Assembly: GCA_023394875.1 (NCBI GenBank)
Contig: JAEXAB010000001.1
Coordinates: forward strand, 186,001-250,000
Direction of reading: 5' to 3'
Source: Bacillota bacterium
GTDB lineage: Bacteria > Bacillota > Clostridia > Christensenellales > DTU072
DNA: 64,000 bases
Below, in pieces: positions 34,511-44,376 of this stretch. Position 1 is the first letter of the stretch. Every line of letters begins with the position of its first letter. A program made the position numbers and the translations under genes. The notes below the pieces were generated by a model. It searched no databases. It was given only the letters and a program-made list of their open reading frames with translations, and was not told where the DNA came from.

Positions 34511-35206
34511 TTATATTGTTTCCAAAAAACCGATAATTCCGCTATAGATAGAAAATGCCATTTCCAGTCTGTATTCCGAAGAATTGAGCAATTTTTCATC
34601 TTCGGTGTTGCTCAAAAATCCGCATTCTATAAGAACAGACGGCACGTGGGAACATTTCAGCATAAAATAATCTCCCGAAAGGGCGGTAAAACTCCTTTCC
34701 ACATACTGAGTGTTAAGACTATTAAGTCCGCTTTGAATATTATTAGCTAGCGCCTTGCCCCCTTCGTTATGTATATCGAAAAACGCCTGCGCCCCTCTCC
34801 TGTTTCTGTCAGGATACTTGTTGGCGTGGATACTTATAATCATATCGGGATTGTTTTTTACTACGATATTCTTTCTTGCCTGCATATCCTTTTTCTTAAA
34901 ATTGTCCTTAGCGTCGCCGTATAAGCCGCCGCTATCTTCTCTGGTTAGTATTACTTCAAAGCCCGCTTGAGTTAAAAAGTTTTTTAGTTCCTTTGCCATC
35001 TGCAAGTTAAACTCCGACTCCTTAGTTCCGCTTTGACCCACCACTCCGTTGTCGATTCCTCCGTGTCCGGGATCTATTACTATTTTATAAGTTGTCTTTG
35101 GCGAAATATTGGTAGCCGCCAAAACTCCCGCTCCTACCGAAATCGCCGCAATTACTATTATCATTATCACAATAAAAACAGTCTTTTTCTTTGCCACCAG
35201 TATCAT
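34511..35206 (-). CDS. cwlD: N-acetylmuramoyl-L-alanine amidase, CwlD-like
   Basis: 231 residues: an N-terminal membrane anchor (about 8-30) and an amidase_3 domain. Zinc ligands are visible in DPGHGG, in TKESEFN and in SIHAN, with catalytic Glu in LIECGFLSN. CwlD cleaves peptide side chains from peptidoglycan, and in spore formers it helps make cortex muramic-delta-lactam; the single domain with a signal anchor fits CwlD better than the multi-domain vegetative amidases. GGAGG precedes the ATG. Confidence 0.85.
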   Translation of the reverse strand: MILVAKKKTVFIVIMIIVIAAISVGAGVLAATNISPKTTYKIVIDPGHGGIDNGVVGQSGTKESEFNLQMAKELKNFLTQAGFEVILTREDSGGLYGDAKDNFKKKDMQARKNIVVKNNPDMIISIHANKYPDRNRRGAQAFFDIHNEGGKALANNIQSGLNSLNTQYVERSFTALSGDYFMLKCSHVPSVLIECGFLSNTEDEKLLNSSEYRLEMAFSIYSGIIGFLETI

Positions 35207-35585
35207 ATTTCCCTCCGCTTTTTATAAAATTATTTTTGCAGATTTTATTCTATTTTGATTTGTGCGTTTAGCCGTCTTTCATGTAAATTCTTGTTAGCTA
35301 AGTGTTCCTTATTTTGTTATTTAGGTTCCCCTAAGTAGCCCAAAAACAGAGTTTAACACACATATTACGATGTTTTTACAGCTTTATCCACAAAGTTATC
35401 CACATAACAAAATGCATTATTTTATGGCTTTTATTTCGTTTTACACATAATTACGGCAATTATTTTTCGCGTAACGCCAAAGTATTGTGGATAACTGCAT
35501 TTTTGCCGCTCTTTTCCACAATCGCGTTTATTTTGTCGAATTTTGCCGAACCTATTTTCTGTTATTTTCTCCTTTGTAGCTACTT
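35207..35585. other. oriC: Candidate replication origin (DnaA-box cluster)
   Basis: This 379-base gene-free stretch holds three perfect DnaA boxes, TTATCCACA at 35384-35392 and 35396-35404 and its reverse complement at 35486-35494, plus TTTTACACA (35439-35447) and TTTTCCACA (35512-35520), which fit TTWTNCACA. AT-rich DNA lies between them. The neighbours ychF and rpsF-ssb-rpsR lie beside the origin in B. subtilis. dnaA itself is not in the window. Confidence 0.6.
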
Positions 35586-36344
35586 TTACCTAAACAACAG
35601 CAGGAAAGAAACAACTGCCATTATTAAGGTATAGATGGAAAAAACCCATAGTCTGTTTTTCATCAAAAGCTTGACAAAAGTCTTGACGGCGACAAAGCCA
35701 ACTAAGAACGCCGTCACCATTGCCAAAACCAAAGGCAATACGTTACCGCTAAATTTAGCGCCCGAAGTTATTAGTTCCACAATGCTGCTACCTAGGATTA
35801 TAGGGATACTAAGTAAAAAGCATAAATTCGCGCTCTCTTTAGATTCTATACCTAATAGTCTCATTGTAGATATTGTGGCGCCACTTCTTGATATGCCGTT
35901 AAAACAAGCTATACCTTGACCGATTCCCGTTATTATTGCCTTTCTTATTAAACCTTGAGAAGTAAGTTCGTTTTGGTTGGTTTTAATAATCGAAGGCAAA
36001 AACAGCAGTGTGGACGTAATCAAAAACATAAGGGGCAGAAAGTTTCCGTTGTCGTTAATAAAGTATCTTATTAACGCCGCCATTATCGCAGTCGGTATAC
36101 TTGCAATTAAGATAAAAATACATTCCTTGCTTTTGGGATGTCTAATGAGATAAAACAACTCCTTTCTAAACACCGTTATTACCACAACAAGAGTGGCAAG
36201 GTGCATTATTAAGTTTTCGCCCAGACTTTCGCTACCAAGTCCCAGTTTTTCCAGTAACAGCAGATGTCCGCTACTGGATATGGGTAAAAACTCCGTTAAA
36301 CCCTGCACAAGCCCTAAAATAAAATATTGCAGATAAATATTCAT
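35586..36344 (-). CDS. uppP: Undecaprenyl-diphosphatase
   Basis: 252 residues, about eight membrane segments. It recycles undecaprenyl pyrophosphate, the lipid carrier of peptidoglycan synthesis; overproduction gives bacitracin resistance. The signature LVQGLTEFLPISSSGHLLL near the N-terminus and GISRSGATIS near 150 are both intact. Monocistronic, next to the DnaA-box cluster. Confidence 0.95.
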   Translation of the reverse strand: MNIYLQYFILGLVQGLTEFLPISSSGHLLLLEKLGLGSESLGENLIMHLATLVVVITVFRKELFYLIRHPKSKECIFILIASIPTAIMAALIRYFINDNGNFLPLMFLITSTLLFLPSIIKTNQNELTSQGLIRKAIITGIGQGIACFNGISRSGATISTMRLLGIESKESANLCFLLSIPIILGSSIVELITSGAKFSGNVLPLVLAMVTAFLVGFVAVKTFVKLLMKNRLWVFSIYTLIMAVVSFLLLFR

Positions 36345-36425
36345 ATCATCTGCGCCCCCTTTACACTTTACAATTTTATGAATTGAGGTTATAATTTATG
36401 CTAATACGAAACAATAGGAGACAAT

Positions 36426-37508
36426 ATGAAATTAGGTGTTGTAGGTTTGCCCAACGTAGGCAAAAGCACTCTGTTTAACGCTTTGACCAAAGCTAACGCA
36501 ATGGCGGCGAATTATCCTTTTTGCACAATAGAACCCAACGTAGGCGTCGTAATGGTTAAGGACGAAAGAATAGACAAATTGAGCAAACTTTATGAAAGTA
36601 AAAAGACGGTCTACACCGCCATTGAGTTTGTGGATATAGCAGGGCTAGTTAAGGGCGCTTCCAAAGGAGAAGGCTTAGGCAATAAGTTCCTCTCTCACAT
36701 AAGAGAAGTGGACGCAATAGTTCACGTGGTGCGTTGCTTCGAAGACGAAAACATCACCCACGTGGACGGCAAGGTAGATCCCGTCCGCGACATAGAAACC
36801 ATAAATCTGGAACTAATACTAGCCGATATGGATGCCGTAAGTCGCAGAATAGATAAAACTAAGGCTTCTATGAAAGGCGGTGACAAAAAGCCCCAAGCTG
36901 AACTTGATATCTTACTAAAAATCTCCGATGCGCTAAACAACGGCAAGGCGGCAAGAAGCGTTTCATTTTCCGAAAGCGAACAAGAATACGTAGATAGTTT
37001 GTTTCTACTTACAACCAAACCGGTTATCTATTGCGCCAACATTGCCGAAGGCGGAGAGGATTCTCCCTTCGTAAAAACGGTGGAAGAATACGCAAAGAGT
37101 GAAAACAATGAGGTTGTGGCGCTATGCGTTAAATTAGAAGAAGAATTGAGCCAGCTTGACGATGAAGAAAAGCAGATGTTCTTAGAGGAATTAGGCATAA
37201 AGGAAAGCGGACTGGATAAATTAATAGCCAAATGCTATTCCTTATTGGGTCTAATTAGCTATCTTACCGCAGGAGAAAAAGAAACTAGGGCTTGGACTAT
37301 AAAGAACGGCACAAAGGCGCCTCAAGCGGCGGGCAAAATCCATTCTGACTTTGAAAGAGGCTTTATTCGCGCCGAAATAGTTGATTATCAGGTCTTGCTT
37401 GACTGCGGCAGTTTTAACGCAGCCAAAGAAAAAGGCAAAGTCCGCAGCGAAGGCAAAGACTACGTCGTAAAAGACGGGGACGTCGTTTTATTCCGTTTCA
37501 ACGTGTAA
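36426..37508 (+). CDS. ychF: Ribosome-associated P-loop ATPase YchF (OLA1 family)
   Basis: 360 residues. GLPNVGKST (7-15) is the P-loop, VDIAGLVKGASKGEG the G3 region, and YCANIAE replaces the usual NKxD specificity motif, as in YchF proteins that prefer ATP. The C-terminal TGS domain is complete (KAPQAAGKIHSDFERGF). It acts on ribosomes and stress responses. AATAGGAG precedes the start. In B. subtilis it adjoins rpsF; here four other genes lie between. Confidence 0.97.
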   Translation: MKLGVVGLPNVGKSTLFNALTKANAMAANYPFCTIEPNVGVVMVKDERIDKLSKLYESKKTVYTAIEFVDIAGLVKGASKGEGLGNKFLSHIREVDAIVHVVRCFEDENITHVDGKVDPVRDIETINLELILADMDAVSRRIDKTKASMKGGDKKPQAELDILLKISDALNNGKAARSVSFSESEQEYVDSLFLLTTKPVIYCANIAEGGEDSPFVKTVEEYAKSENNEVVALCVKLEEELSQLDDEEKQMFLEELGIKESGLDKLIAKCYSLLGLISYLTAGEKETRAWTIKNGTKAPQAAGKIHSDFERGFIRAEIVDYQVLLDCGSFNAAKEKGKVRSEGKDYVVKDGDVVLFRFNV

Positions 37509-37530
37509 AAAAGTTTAATAAAATAGAGTA

Positions 37531-37559
37531 GTCCGCCGAAAATACGGCGGGCTTTTTTA
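37531..37559 (+). terminator. Terminator of ychF
   Basis: CCGCCG / CGGCGG with a six-base loop followed by a six-T run. Confidence 0.85.
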
Positions 37560-38876
37560 ATTTAGGGTAATTAGCAAGCCCGATAAAGCGGCAACAAGGG
37601 TGGGAACGGCTACTATTACGCCGTAAAAAACAAACCTTGCCGAATTGAATTTTATATTGTTTTTCTTGAGAATTTTTAGCCACATAATGCCCGCTAAGGC
37701 TCCTAAGGGAGTCAAAAACGCTCCGATGTTTGAGCCGATTACCGAAGCATATATAGCGGGAAGCACGCTTGGACCTTGTAAGTTTGAAATAATACTGCTG
37801 AAAAATACGCTCATGGGTATGTTGTTAATTATATTAGCCGTAAACATAGAAGACAGTCCGTAAATAAATTCGGTACTACCTTTATTTAGTATTTGAGCGG
37901 CAAGGGCGGTTATTTCCAGCTTTTCAAAGGCGCTGACGAAAATAAACATCGCCACCACAAAGGGTATAAGTTCATAAGGAAGGTGATATAGAGTACGTAA
38001 CGTTTTTCCCATCTTCTGTCTGTGAATTATTCGATAAATTATGGTACAAATTAGTAGACTTAATGCAAAACAAACGGAGATAAGCCACATTTCCAATCCT
38101 ATATAAGAAGAAATAATAAGGCACAAAGTACAAAGGCTTAAATGAATTACAGCTATAATAAACAGGGGCTTATCCTCTATTTTTTCATTGCACTTTATCG
38201 CCGCTATAGGTTTTTTCAAGGTGCGGTAAAACAGCAAAAGCAGAACAAAAAGGGAAATTAGTCCGCCGAAAATCGTCGGTAGCCACATAGCTTTGAGATA
38301 ACCTAAAAAGTTTATGTTAGCGGAAGTTGCTATATAAATATTGGTAGGGTTGCCGATAACAAAAATCATGCTCCAGGTGTTTGCCGCTACAAATTCTCCC
38401 ATAAGGAAAGGTATGGGGTTTATTTTTACATTCTTGGCAAAATAGCAAATAAACGGAGTAAAAGTAAGAATAATTATATCGTTGGAAGTAAATACGGTAA
38501 GGATACTTATCATAAAATACATTCCGAAGAATAATTTTAGCTGACTGCTGCCAGTTTTGTTGACGGTATATGCAGCTAAGTAACGGAAGAAACCCAGTTC
38601 GTCCAAAAAAACAGACATATAAGTCATAGAAAAGAACAGCGCCAAAATTTTGAGTGGATTAACTGCCGAATCTCTAACCAGTCCTGCAAAAGCTTCTTTA
38701 ATAGATATTACTCCGAAAATGATTATTATAAGGGCGCCTAAAAAGACAGGTATCCAAAATATAGCTAAGTTATATTTCTTAATTTTTGTTTCGGGCTTAA
38801 ACAAAATCAGAGCCGTCATGGTAAGACAGCTTGCCCCGAAAATTATTATAAGAAACAACAATTTATCGCTAATCAC
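37557..38876 (-). CDS. ArsB/NhaD/SLC13-type ion transporter
   Basis: About 439 residues and 11-12 membrane segments of the ion transporter superfamily that includes ArsB, NhaD and citrate/dicarboxylate carriers. FTSNDIIILTFTP and VIGNPTNIYIA are the two conserved family motifs. The exact substrate cannot be told. The GTG at 38876 is chosen because a TATAAT lies only six bases upstream, so a start farther upstream would not be transcribed from this promoter; the frame itself stays open back to 38924. No ribosome binding site is seen. It converges on ychF across the shared terminator region. Confidence 0.85.
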   Translation of the reverse strand: MISDKLLFLIIIFGASCLTMTALILFKPETKIKKYNLAIFWIPVFLGALIIIIFGVISIKEAFAGLVRDSAVNPLKILALFFSMTYMSVFLDELGFFRYLAAYTVNKTGSSQLKLFFGMYFMISILTVFTSNDIIILTFTPFICYFAKNVKINPIPFLMGEFVAANTWSMIFVIGNPTNIYIATSANINFLGYLKAMWLPTIFGGLISLFVLLLLFYRTLKKPIAAIKCNEKIEDKPLFIIAVIHLSLCTLCLIISSYIGLEMWLISVCFALSLLICTIIYRIIHRQKMGKTLRTLYHLPYELIPFVVAMFIFVSAFEKLEITALAAQILNKGSTEFIYGLSSMFTANIINNIPMSVFFSSIISNLQGPSVLPAIYASVIGSNIGAFLTPLGALAGIMWLKILKKNNIKFNSARFVFYGVIVAVPTLVAALSGLLITLN

Positions 38877-38882
38877 GGCTAG

Positions 38883-38910
38883 ATTATAGCACAATTTATT
38901 ATATAAGCAA
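38883..38910 (-). promoter_or_regulatory. Promoter of the ArsB-like gene, leaderless
   Basis: On the minus strand: TTGCTT, 16-base spacer, TATAAT. The expected transcription start, seven bases on, coincides with the GTG start codon. Confidence 0.55.
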
Positions 38911-38922
38911 GCGTTTATGAAC

Positions 38923-38960
38923 AAAAAAACAGCCGCATGGAAAAACTCCGATGCGGCTGT
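38923..38960 (-). terminator. Terminator of the iol operon
   Basis: ACAGCCGCAT / ATGCGGCTGT, a perfect 10-pair stem with a 12-base loop and a run of seven T on the minus strand, 17 bases past the iolG stop. Confidence 0.9.
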
Positions 38961-38976
38961 AAAATTATCATTAATT

Positions 38977-39987
38977 TTATAAGATTTCCGATACTTTTAC
39001 CGGTCTCTTTTCCACCAAAGATTTTTTGGCGGCAAGCCCGATTAAAACAGATTGCAAACCGTCTTCTATACCAACGCTTACCTTCTTGCCGTTAACGATA
39101 GCGTCTACAAATTCGGTAATTTCGGACACGTAGGCTCCCATATAGCGTTCTAAGAAGAAGTTAAGTACCACTTCGCCGTGAATACCGCTTGCGTCGGAGA
39201 TTTTCGCCGTGGATTCGGTATCGTTTTCTATAGCGACTTGTCCAAGGCTTCCGAAGGCTTCCACTCTCTGGTCATAACCGTAAGTAGCTCTGCGGCAGTT
39301 GTCAATAACGGCTATGGCTCCGTTACTAAGTTTCATAGTAACAACGGCGGTATCGATGTCTCCGGCTTTGCCGATTTCCGGGTCAACCAAGTTAGCTCCG
39401 TAAGCAAAGACCTCTTCCACTTCTGCGCCCGAAATAAATCTTGCCATATCAAAATCATGTATAGTCATATCAAGGAACATTCCGCCCGAAACTTTTATGT
39501 AGCTGACAGGGGGCGCGCCGGGGTCGCGGGAACAAATCTTCAGTACGTTTAGATCGCCGATTTTTCCGCTCTCAACAGCCGCTCTGGCTGCTCTGAAGTT
39601 GTGGTCAAAACGACGGTTGAAACCAACCTGATAAACAATATTGGCGTTTGCCAGCGCTTTCTTAACCTCCAAAATCTTGCTTACGTCGTGGTCAACCGGC
39701 TTTTCGCAGAAAATATGCTTGCCTGCTTTAATCGCCTCTAAAGAAATTTTTGAGTGGGTGTCTGTTGAAGAACAGATAAGCACAGCGGCAATGGACTTGT
39801 CCTCTAAGATTTTGTGATAGTCCTTGTGAATATCAGCTACTCCCTTTTCCTTTGCCCACTGAGCTGTTTCCTCGCTCATAAACGGGTCGGCTATGGCTTT
39901 GACCGTAGCGCCCTTTACGTATCGCATAATAGATTCCAAATGAACCTTGCCGATTCTTCCTGCACCGATAATTCCGATGTTTAACAT
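38977..39987 (-). CDS. iolG: Inositol 2-dehydrogenase
   Basis: 336 residues of the Gfo/Idh/MocA family: Rossmann fold with IGAGRIGKVH at the start, EKPVDHD as the conserved EKP, and a C-terminal alpha-beta domain. It oxidises myo-inositol to 2-keto-myo-inositol (inosose) with NAD+. The start at 39987 is chosen because AAGGAG lies upstream and the NAD motif begins at once; the longer frame overlaps iolA. Last gene of the iol operon. Confidence 0.9.
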   Translation of the reverse strand: MLNIGIIGAGRIGKVHLESIMRYVKGATVKAIADPFMSEETAQWAKEKGVADIHKDYHKILEDKSIAAVLICSSTDTHSKISLEAIKAGKHIFCEKPVDHDVSKILEVKKALANANIVYQVGFNRRFDHNFRAARAAVESGKIGDLNVLKICSRDPGAPPVSYIKVSGGMFLDMTIHDFDMARFISGAEVEEVFAYGANLVDPEIGKAGDIDTAVVTMKLSNGAIAVIDNCRRATYGYDQRVEAFGSLGQVAIENDTESTAKISDASGIHGEVVLNFFLERYMGAYVSEITEFVDAIVNGKKVSVGIEDGLQSVLIGLAAKKSLVEKRPVKVSEIL

Positions 39988-40016
39988 AAAAAATTTGCTC
40001 CTTGATTTGTAATATT

Positions 40017-41519
40017 TTAGATTGTTCCGTCCCAAGTGGATACGGTTGTGTACTTCATTTCGTGTTCGTCAAACCAATGGGTTGTGACGCATTTTGTTTC
40101 GGTAAAGAAACGGTAGCTGTCTTTTCCTAAGCAGTGCAAATCCCCAAAGAAGCTTTGCTTGTGTCCGGAAAACGGGAAGATTCCCACAGGCACGGGGATA
40201 CCAACATTAATCCCCACCATTCCGCCGTCGGTATAACGGGCAAACTCTCTGGCATAATAACCGTTTTGGGTATAAATAACCGAACCGTTGGCAAAGGGGC
40301 TTTCGTTCATAAGTTGCAAACCTTCTTCAAATGTCTTTACTCTCTTAACGCAAAGTACCGGCCCGAAAATTTCTCTTTGACCGATAGTCATATCCTTTGT
40401 TACCTTATCAAAGATAGTTGGTCCAAGATAGAAACCATTTTCATAGCCTTTTACAGTTACGTTACGTCCGTCCAGTACCAGTTCGGCGCCTTCGCTTATG
40501 CCTTTTTCTATCCAAGCGATAACGTTATCCTTGTGCTCTTTGGAATAAACCGGTCCAAGTTGGGTGCTCTTGTCATAGGCGGGACCGATAAGTAATTTAG
40601 ATGCCTGTTCTTTTATCTTTGCCACTAATTTATCGGCAATGCTTTCTTGAGCAACTACCACAGGCAGAGCCATACAGCGTTCTCCTGCACAACCGTAAGC
40701 GGCGTTTACAATTCCCGCTGCCGTTCTGTCCAAAGCGGCGTCGTTAAGTACCAACGCGTGGTTCTTCGCTTCACACAAGCATTGAACGCGTTTGCCGTAT
40801 TTGGCGCTGGTTTCATAGATATATTTACCAACAGCCGTGCTGCCGACAAAGGTAATACCCTTTACCAAAGGATTTTTCAAAATTTCCTGAGTGTCGTCAC
40901 GGTCACAACTAACAATATTTAATACACCGTCAGGAAGTCCGGCTTCCTTATAAAGTTCGGCTATTCTTAAAGCGGTCATCGGGGTAGCTCCCGCCACCTT
41001 TAGTACCATAGTATTGCCGCAAACCAAGCAAACGGGTGTCATCCAGCCCATAGGTATCATTGCCGGGAAGTTGAAGGGAACAATACCCGCAAAAACGCCC
41101 AATGATTCTCTGTAAAGAACAGTGTCATAACCTTTGGAGGTATCCATCAAGGATTCTCCGGTAATAACGGACGGCATTGTTATGGCTAGTTCGGTGCCTT
41201 CTTTGGCTTTAAGTACGTCGCCTTTTGCTTCCTCCCAAGTCTTACCGTGTTCGGTTGCCAAAAGGTTGGTTAGTTCGTCCATATTCTTATCAAGCAAGTC
41301 GCGCAGCTTATACAGCACTTGAACTCTCTTTAATATAGGCGTCCTTGACCAGTCATAATAAGCTTTATGAGCGTTGTTTATTACCAACTCAACCTCTCTG
41401 GTTGTACAGCGGGGTGTGTTGGCGATATGCTCACCCGTACTTGGGTTGAAAACCTTATAAAACTTGTCTGTTTCCGACTCAATAAAAGTGTTATTGGTAA
41501 AATACTTCAACGTTTTCAT
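40017..41519 (-). CDS. iolA: CoA-acylating (methyl)malonate-semialdehyde dehydrogenase
   Basis: 500 residues, aldehyde dehydrogenase superfamily. Catalytic Cys in GCAGERCMALPVV and the PFNFPAMIPMGWM segment identify the MmsA/IolA branch. It converts malonate semialdehyde with CoA and NAD+ to acetyl-CoA and CO2, the last step of inositol breakdown. Typical C-terminal end KCVTTHWF. AAGGAGG upstream; 10 bases after iolE. Confidence 0.93.
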   Translation of the reverse strand: MKTLKYFTNNTFIESETDKFYKVFNPSTGEHIANTPRCTTREVELVINNAHKAYYDWSRTPILKRVQVLYKLRDLLDKNMDELTNLLATEHGKTWEEAKGDVLKAKEGTELAITMPSVITGESLMDTSKGYDTVLYRESLGVFAGIVPFNFPAMIPMGWMTPVCLVCGNTMVLKVAGATPMTALRIAELYKEAGLPDGVLNIVSCDRDDTQEILKNPLVKGITFVGSTAVGKYIYETSAKYGKRVQCLCEAKNHALVLNDAALDRTAAGIVNAAYGCAGERCMALPVVVAQESIADKLVAKIKEQASKLLIGPAYDKSTQLGPVYSKEHKDNVIAWIEKGISEGAELVLDGRNVTVKGYENGFYLGPTIFDKVTKDMTIGQREIFGPVLCVKRVKTFEEGLQLMNESPFANGSVIYTQNGYYAREFARYTDGGMVGINVGIPVPVGIFPFSGHKQSFFGDLHCLGKDSYRFFTETKCVTTHWFDEHEMKYTTVSTWDGTI

Positions 41520-41529
41520 TTTTTCCTCC

Positions 41530-42423
41530 TTATATCCCTATCAAATTTTTTATGTACTTCCTTGCGTTTAATGCGTATTTGAACGGATTAGCCAAAGCGG
41601 GGTCTTGCTCCGCTTCCACAAGCAGCCAGCCCTTATAGTCAGCCTTATCAAGAACTTCGAAAATCGGCGCAAAGTCGATATCTCCATCTCCGGGTACGGT
41701 AAAGGCGCCCATTCTTACGCCCTGTAAAAAGCTAAGCTTGTTTTCCTTAACATTAGCTACCACTTCCCCTCTTATATCCTTTAGGTGAACGTGCTTAATT
41801 CTGCTAACGTATTTTTTCAAAACAGCTAAATAATCCTCTCCGCAATAGGCAAGATGACCGCTGTCAAACAGTAAAAATACGCTGTCAGAGTCGGTGTTTT
41901 CCATCATTTTGTCAATTTCTTCGGCAGTTTGCACCACAGTACCCATATGGTGGTGGAAAGTCATAAGTATGCCGTATTCTTTTGCGATTTTTCCTAACTT
42001 GTTTAACCCTTCGCAGAGCTTTTTCCATTGTTCTTCGTTTAACACGTACTTACTTTGGAAAACAGGTGTTTCCATTTGTCCCTGAATGCTATAGCTTTGT
42101 TCGCTTACTCCTATTCTGTTAGCCCCTACCGCCTGCAAAAAGCTGCAGTTGCCGCGGAAGTCTTTTTCCACTTCTGCAAAAGGTTTGTTAAGGATAAAGG
42201 AAGAAAACCAGCGGTTTGCTATTTTCAGTCCTCTGATATCCAAATATTCCAACAGCTTTTTCGGGTCAGACGGATATTTATTGCCTATTTCGCAGCCTTC
42301 GTAGCCTGCAAGCGCCATTTCCGAAACACACTGCTCAAAGGTTATTTCTTTGCCAAGGTCGGGCATATCGTCGTTGGTCCAGCCAATGGGCGCAATGCCC
42401 AGTTTAATGTTTTCTTTTTTCAT
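41530..42423 (-). CDS. iolE: Inosose dehydratase
   Basis: 297 residues, xylose isomerase-like TIM barrel. LGIAPIGWTNDDMPDLG at the start is diagnostic for IolE, as are MTFHHHMGTV and DSGHLAYCG, which carry metal ligands. It removes water from inosose to give trihydroxycyclohexane-dione, the substrate of IolD. It lies 12 bases after iolD in the operon. Confidence 0.94.
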   Translation of the reverse strand: MKKENIKLGIAPIGWTNDDMPDLGKEITFEQCVSEMALAGYEGCEIGNKYPSDPKKLLEYLDIRGLKIANRWFSSFILNKPFAEVEKDFRGNCSFLQAVGANRIGVSEQSYSIQGQMETPVFQSKYVLNEEQWKKLCEGLNKLGKIAKEYGILMTFHHHMGTVVQTAEEIDKMMENTDSDSVFLLFDSGHLAYCGEDYLAVLKKYVSRIKHVHLKDIRGEVVANVKENKLSFLQGVRMGAFTVPGDGDIDFAPIFEVLDKADYKGWLLVEAEQDPALANPFKYALNARKYIKNLIGI

Positions 42424-42435
42424 ATAATCCTCTTT

Positions 42436-44367
42436 TTAATATAATTTTGCTTCCTTTAGCTTGGAAATTCTCTCATTATAAACTTTTTGCCCTCTTTCGG
42501 TATAAGGCATGTCTACGCAACCTACGTTCCACCAACCGCCGTAACCGTCTGTCATAGTCTTAGGGAGGACTTTAATGTCAATTAAAGTTGACTTAGCTTG
42601 CTTCTTAGAATCAATTAAAGCAGCCTCCAGTTCTTCCATTGTTTTAGCGGTATAAGTAACAAAGCCATAACCTTTGGCGCACATAGCGTAGTCTATATTC
42701 ATAAACTCTCCGCTTCTTATTGGGTTGTCATCCTCTCTGAATCTGGATTCGGTGCAGAGAGAAGAAACGCCCTGCCCCATTTGCAGATTGTTAATACAAC
42801 CAAAAGATGCGTTATCGAACAACAAAACGTTGATTTTCTTGTTCTCCTGCAAGGCGGTTATCATTTCCGAATGGAGCATATTGTAACTGCCGTCCCCGCA
42901 AAAAGCATATACTTCTTTATTAGGGAATGCAAGCTTTGCGCCTAAAGCTCCCGCAATTTCATACCCCATACAGGAATAGCCGTATTCCATATTGTAAGAA
43001 TCAATTGCATCAGTCGTCCACATACGCTGTAAGCAACCGGGTAAAGAGCCGGCAGCACCTACTGCAATGGCGTCCTTATCAATTAGTTTTCTAATTGCGG
43101 CAACCGCCGTAGTTTGGCATATTGTGCCCCCTGTTGCCTTAATAAAGGATTCCAAACTGTCATCTTGACGGATATTGTTCTCCGGTTCAAACCCTTTGAT
43201 ATAAGTAAGGTTTGATAATCTGACCATCTCTTCATCCCAGGCTTTTTTTGCTAAGGCAATTTCTTCTTTATAATCCGACCGATAACCCTCTAAACAAATA
43301 TCAAGAGCTTTCAGACCTTCTTTAACGTCGGCAACTACTTTTATACTGTCAAGTTTGCCGGCATGGAAGTCGCTTGCGTTTATTGTTACTATCGTTTTAT
43401 CGGCATATAGCCATTTTGAAGAAGTAGTAAAGTCGGTAAACCGTGTGCCAAGAGCCAAAACAAGGTCGCAGTCACTGGCAATGGTATTTGCCGATAAATT
43501 GCCGGTAACACCGATTCCGCCTAAATTAAGGGGATGTGAAGAAACAATGGCGCTCTTTCCCGCTTGCGTTTCGGCAAAGGGTATGTTGTATTTTTCAAAG
43601 AACTTTATAGCGGTTTCTCCCGCTATACTATATCTAACTCCTCCGCCCACTATTGCCAAAGGTTTTTTTGCTTTTTTGATAGCTTCGGCTGCCATATTAA
43701 TTTCAAAGTCGCAAGGCTTAGCGCGGCGGATAATATGAACTCTCTTTGCAAAAAAGCTCTCATCGAAATAACAGCTTTCTCCGCCCACGTCCTGACTTAC
43801 CGCTATGGCTACCGCGCCGGTAGTTCCCGGGTCGGTGAGTACGCGCATTGCGTTAATAAGACTACTCATAATCATTTCCGGACGGGTTATTTTGTCAAAG
43901 TATCTTGTAACCGCCTTAAAAGCGTCGGCGGTGGTAATAGTCGGATTATAAAGTTGTTCTATCTGCTGAAGAACTGGGTCGGGCTGACGGGAAGCAAAAC
44001 TATCCCCCATAAAAAGGAGTAGCGGTATATTATTAACGGTAGCCGTAGCCGCCGCCGTCACCATATTGGCAGAACCCGGACCTATGGAAGACACGCAAGG
44101 AATAATTTTCGTCCTGTTATTCATTTTTGCGTAAGAAACTGCCACTTGCGCCATGCCTTGTTCGTTTCTTCCCTGCATTACTTTTATGTTATGTTGTGCG
44201 TTTGCCAAAGCGGCGCCGATACCCAGCACGCAACCGTGTCCGAACACCGTAAAAAAGCTGTCAACGTACTTTGTTTCTTTTAGTTTTCCGTCAATTTCTA
44301 CCGCCGTATACTGATTATCCAAAAACTTGACGATAGCTTCTCCTACAGTCATTTTTATACGTTTCAT
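42436..44367 (-). CDS. iolD: 3D-(3,5/4)-trihydroxycyclohexane-1,2-dione hydrolase
   Basis: 643 residues, a thiamine diphosphate enzyme of full length. The cofactor motif starts at FCGDGSYNM and ends with the conserved Asn of FDNASFGCINN. The N-terminal domain has GHGCVLGIGAAL and IPCVSSIGPGSANM, typical of IolD. It opens the ring to 5-deoxy-D-glucuronate. AAGGAGG upstream; 9 bases after iolB. Confidence 0.95.
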   Translation of the reverse strand: MKRIKMTVGEAIVKFLDNQYTAVEIDGKLKETKYVDSFFTVFGHGCVLGIGAALANAQHNIKVMQGRNEQGMAQVAVSYAKMNNRTKIIPCVSSIGPGSANMVTAAATATVNNIPLLLFMGDSFASRQPDPVLQQIEQLYNPTITTADAFKAVTRYFDKITRPEMIMSSLINAMRVLTDPGTTGAVAIAVSQDVGGESCYFDESFFAKRVHIIRRAKPCDFEINMAAEAIKKAKKPLAIVGGGVRYSIAGETAIKFFEKYNIPFAETQAGKSAIVSSHPLNLGGIGVTGNLSANTIASDCDLVLALGTRFTDFTTSSKWLYADKTIVTINASDFHAGKLDSIKVVADVKEGLKALDICLEGYRSDYKEEIALAKKAWDEEMVRLSNLTYIKGFEPENNIRQDDSLESFIKATGGTICQTTAVAAIRKLIDKDAIAVGAAGSLPGCLQRMWTTDAIDSYNMEYGYSCMGYEIAGALGAKLAFPNKEVYAFCGDGSYNMLHSEMITALQENKKINVLLFDNASFGCINNLQMGQGVSSLCTESRFREDDNPIRSGEFMNIDYAMCAKGYGFVTYTAKTMEELEAALIDSKKQAKSTLIDIKVLPKTMTDGYGGWWNVGCVDMPYTERGQKVYNERISKLKEAKLY

Positions 44368-44376
44368 ACTGCCTCC

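Noticed and set aside
43564..44022. 152-codon plus-strand frame as a gene
   Set aside because: Antisense shadow of iolD without start signals.
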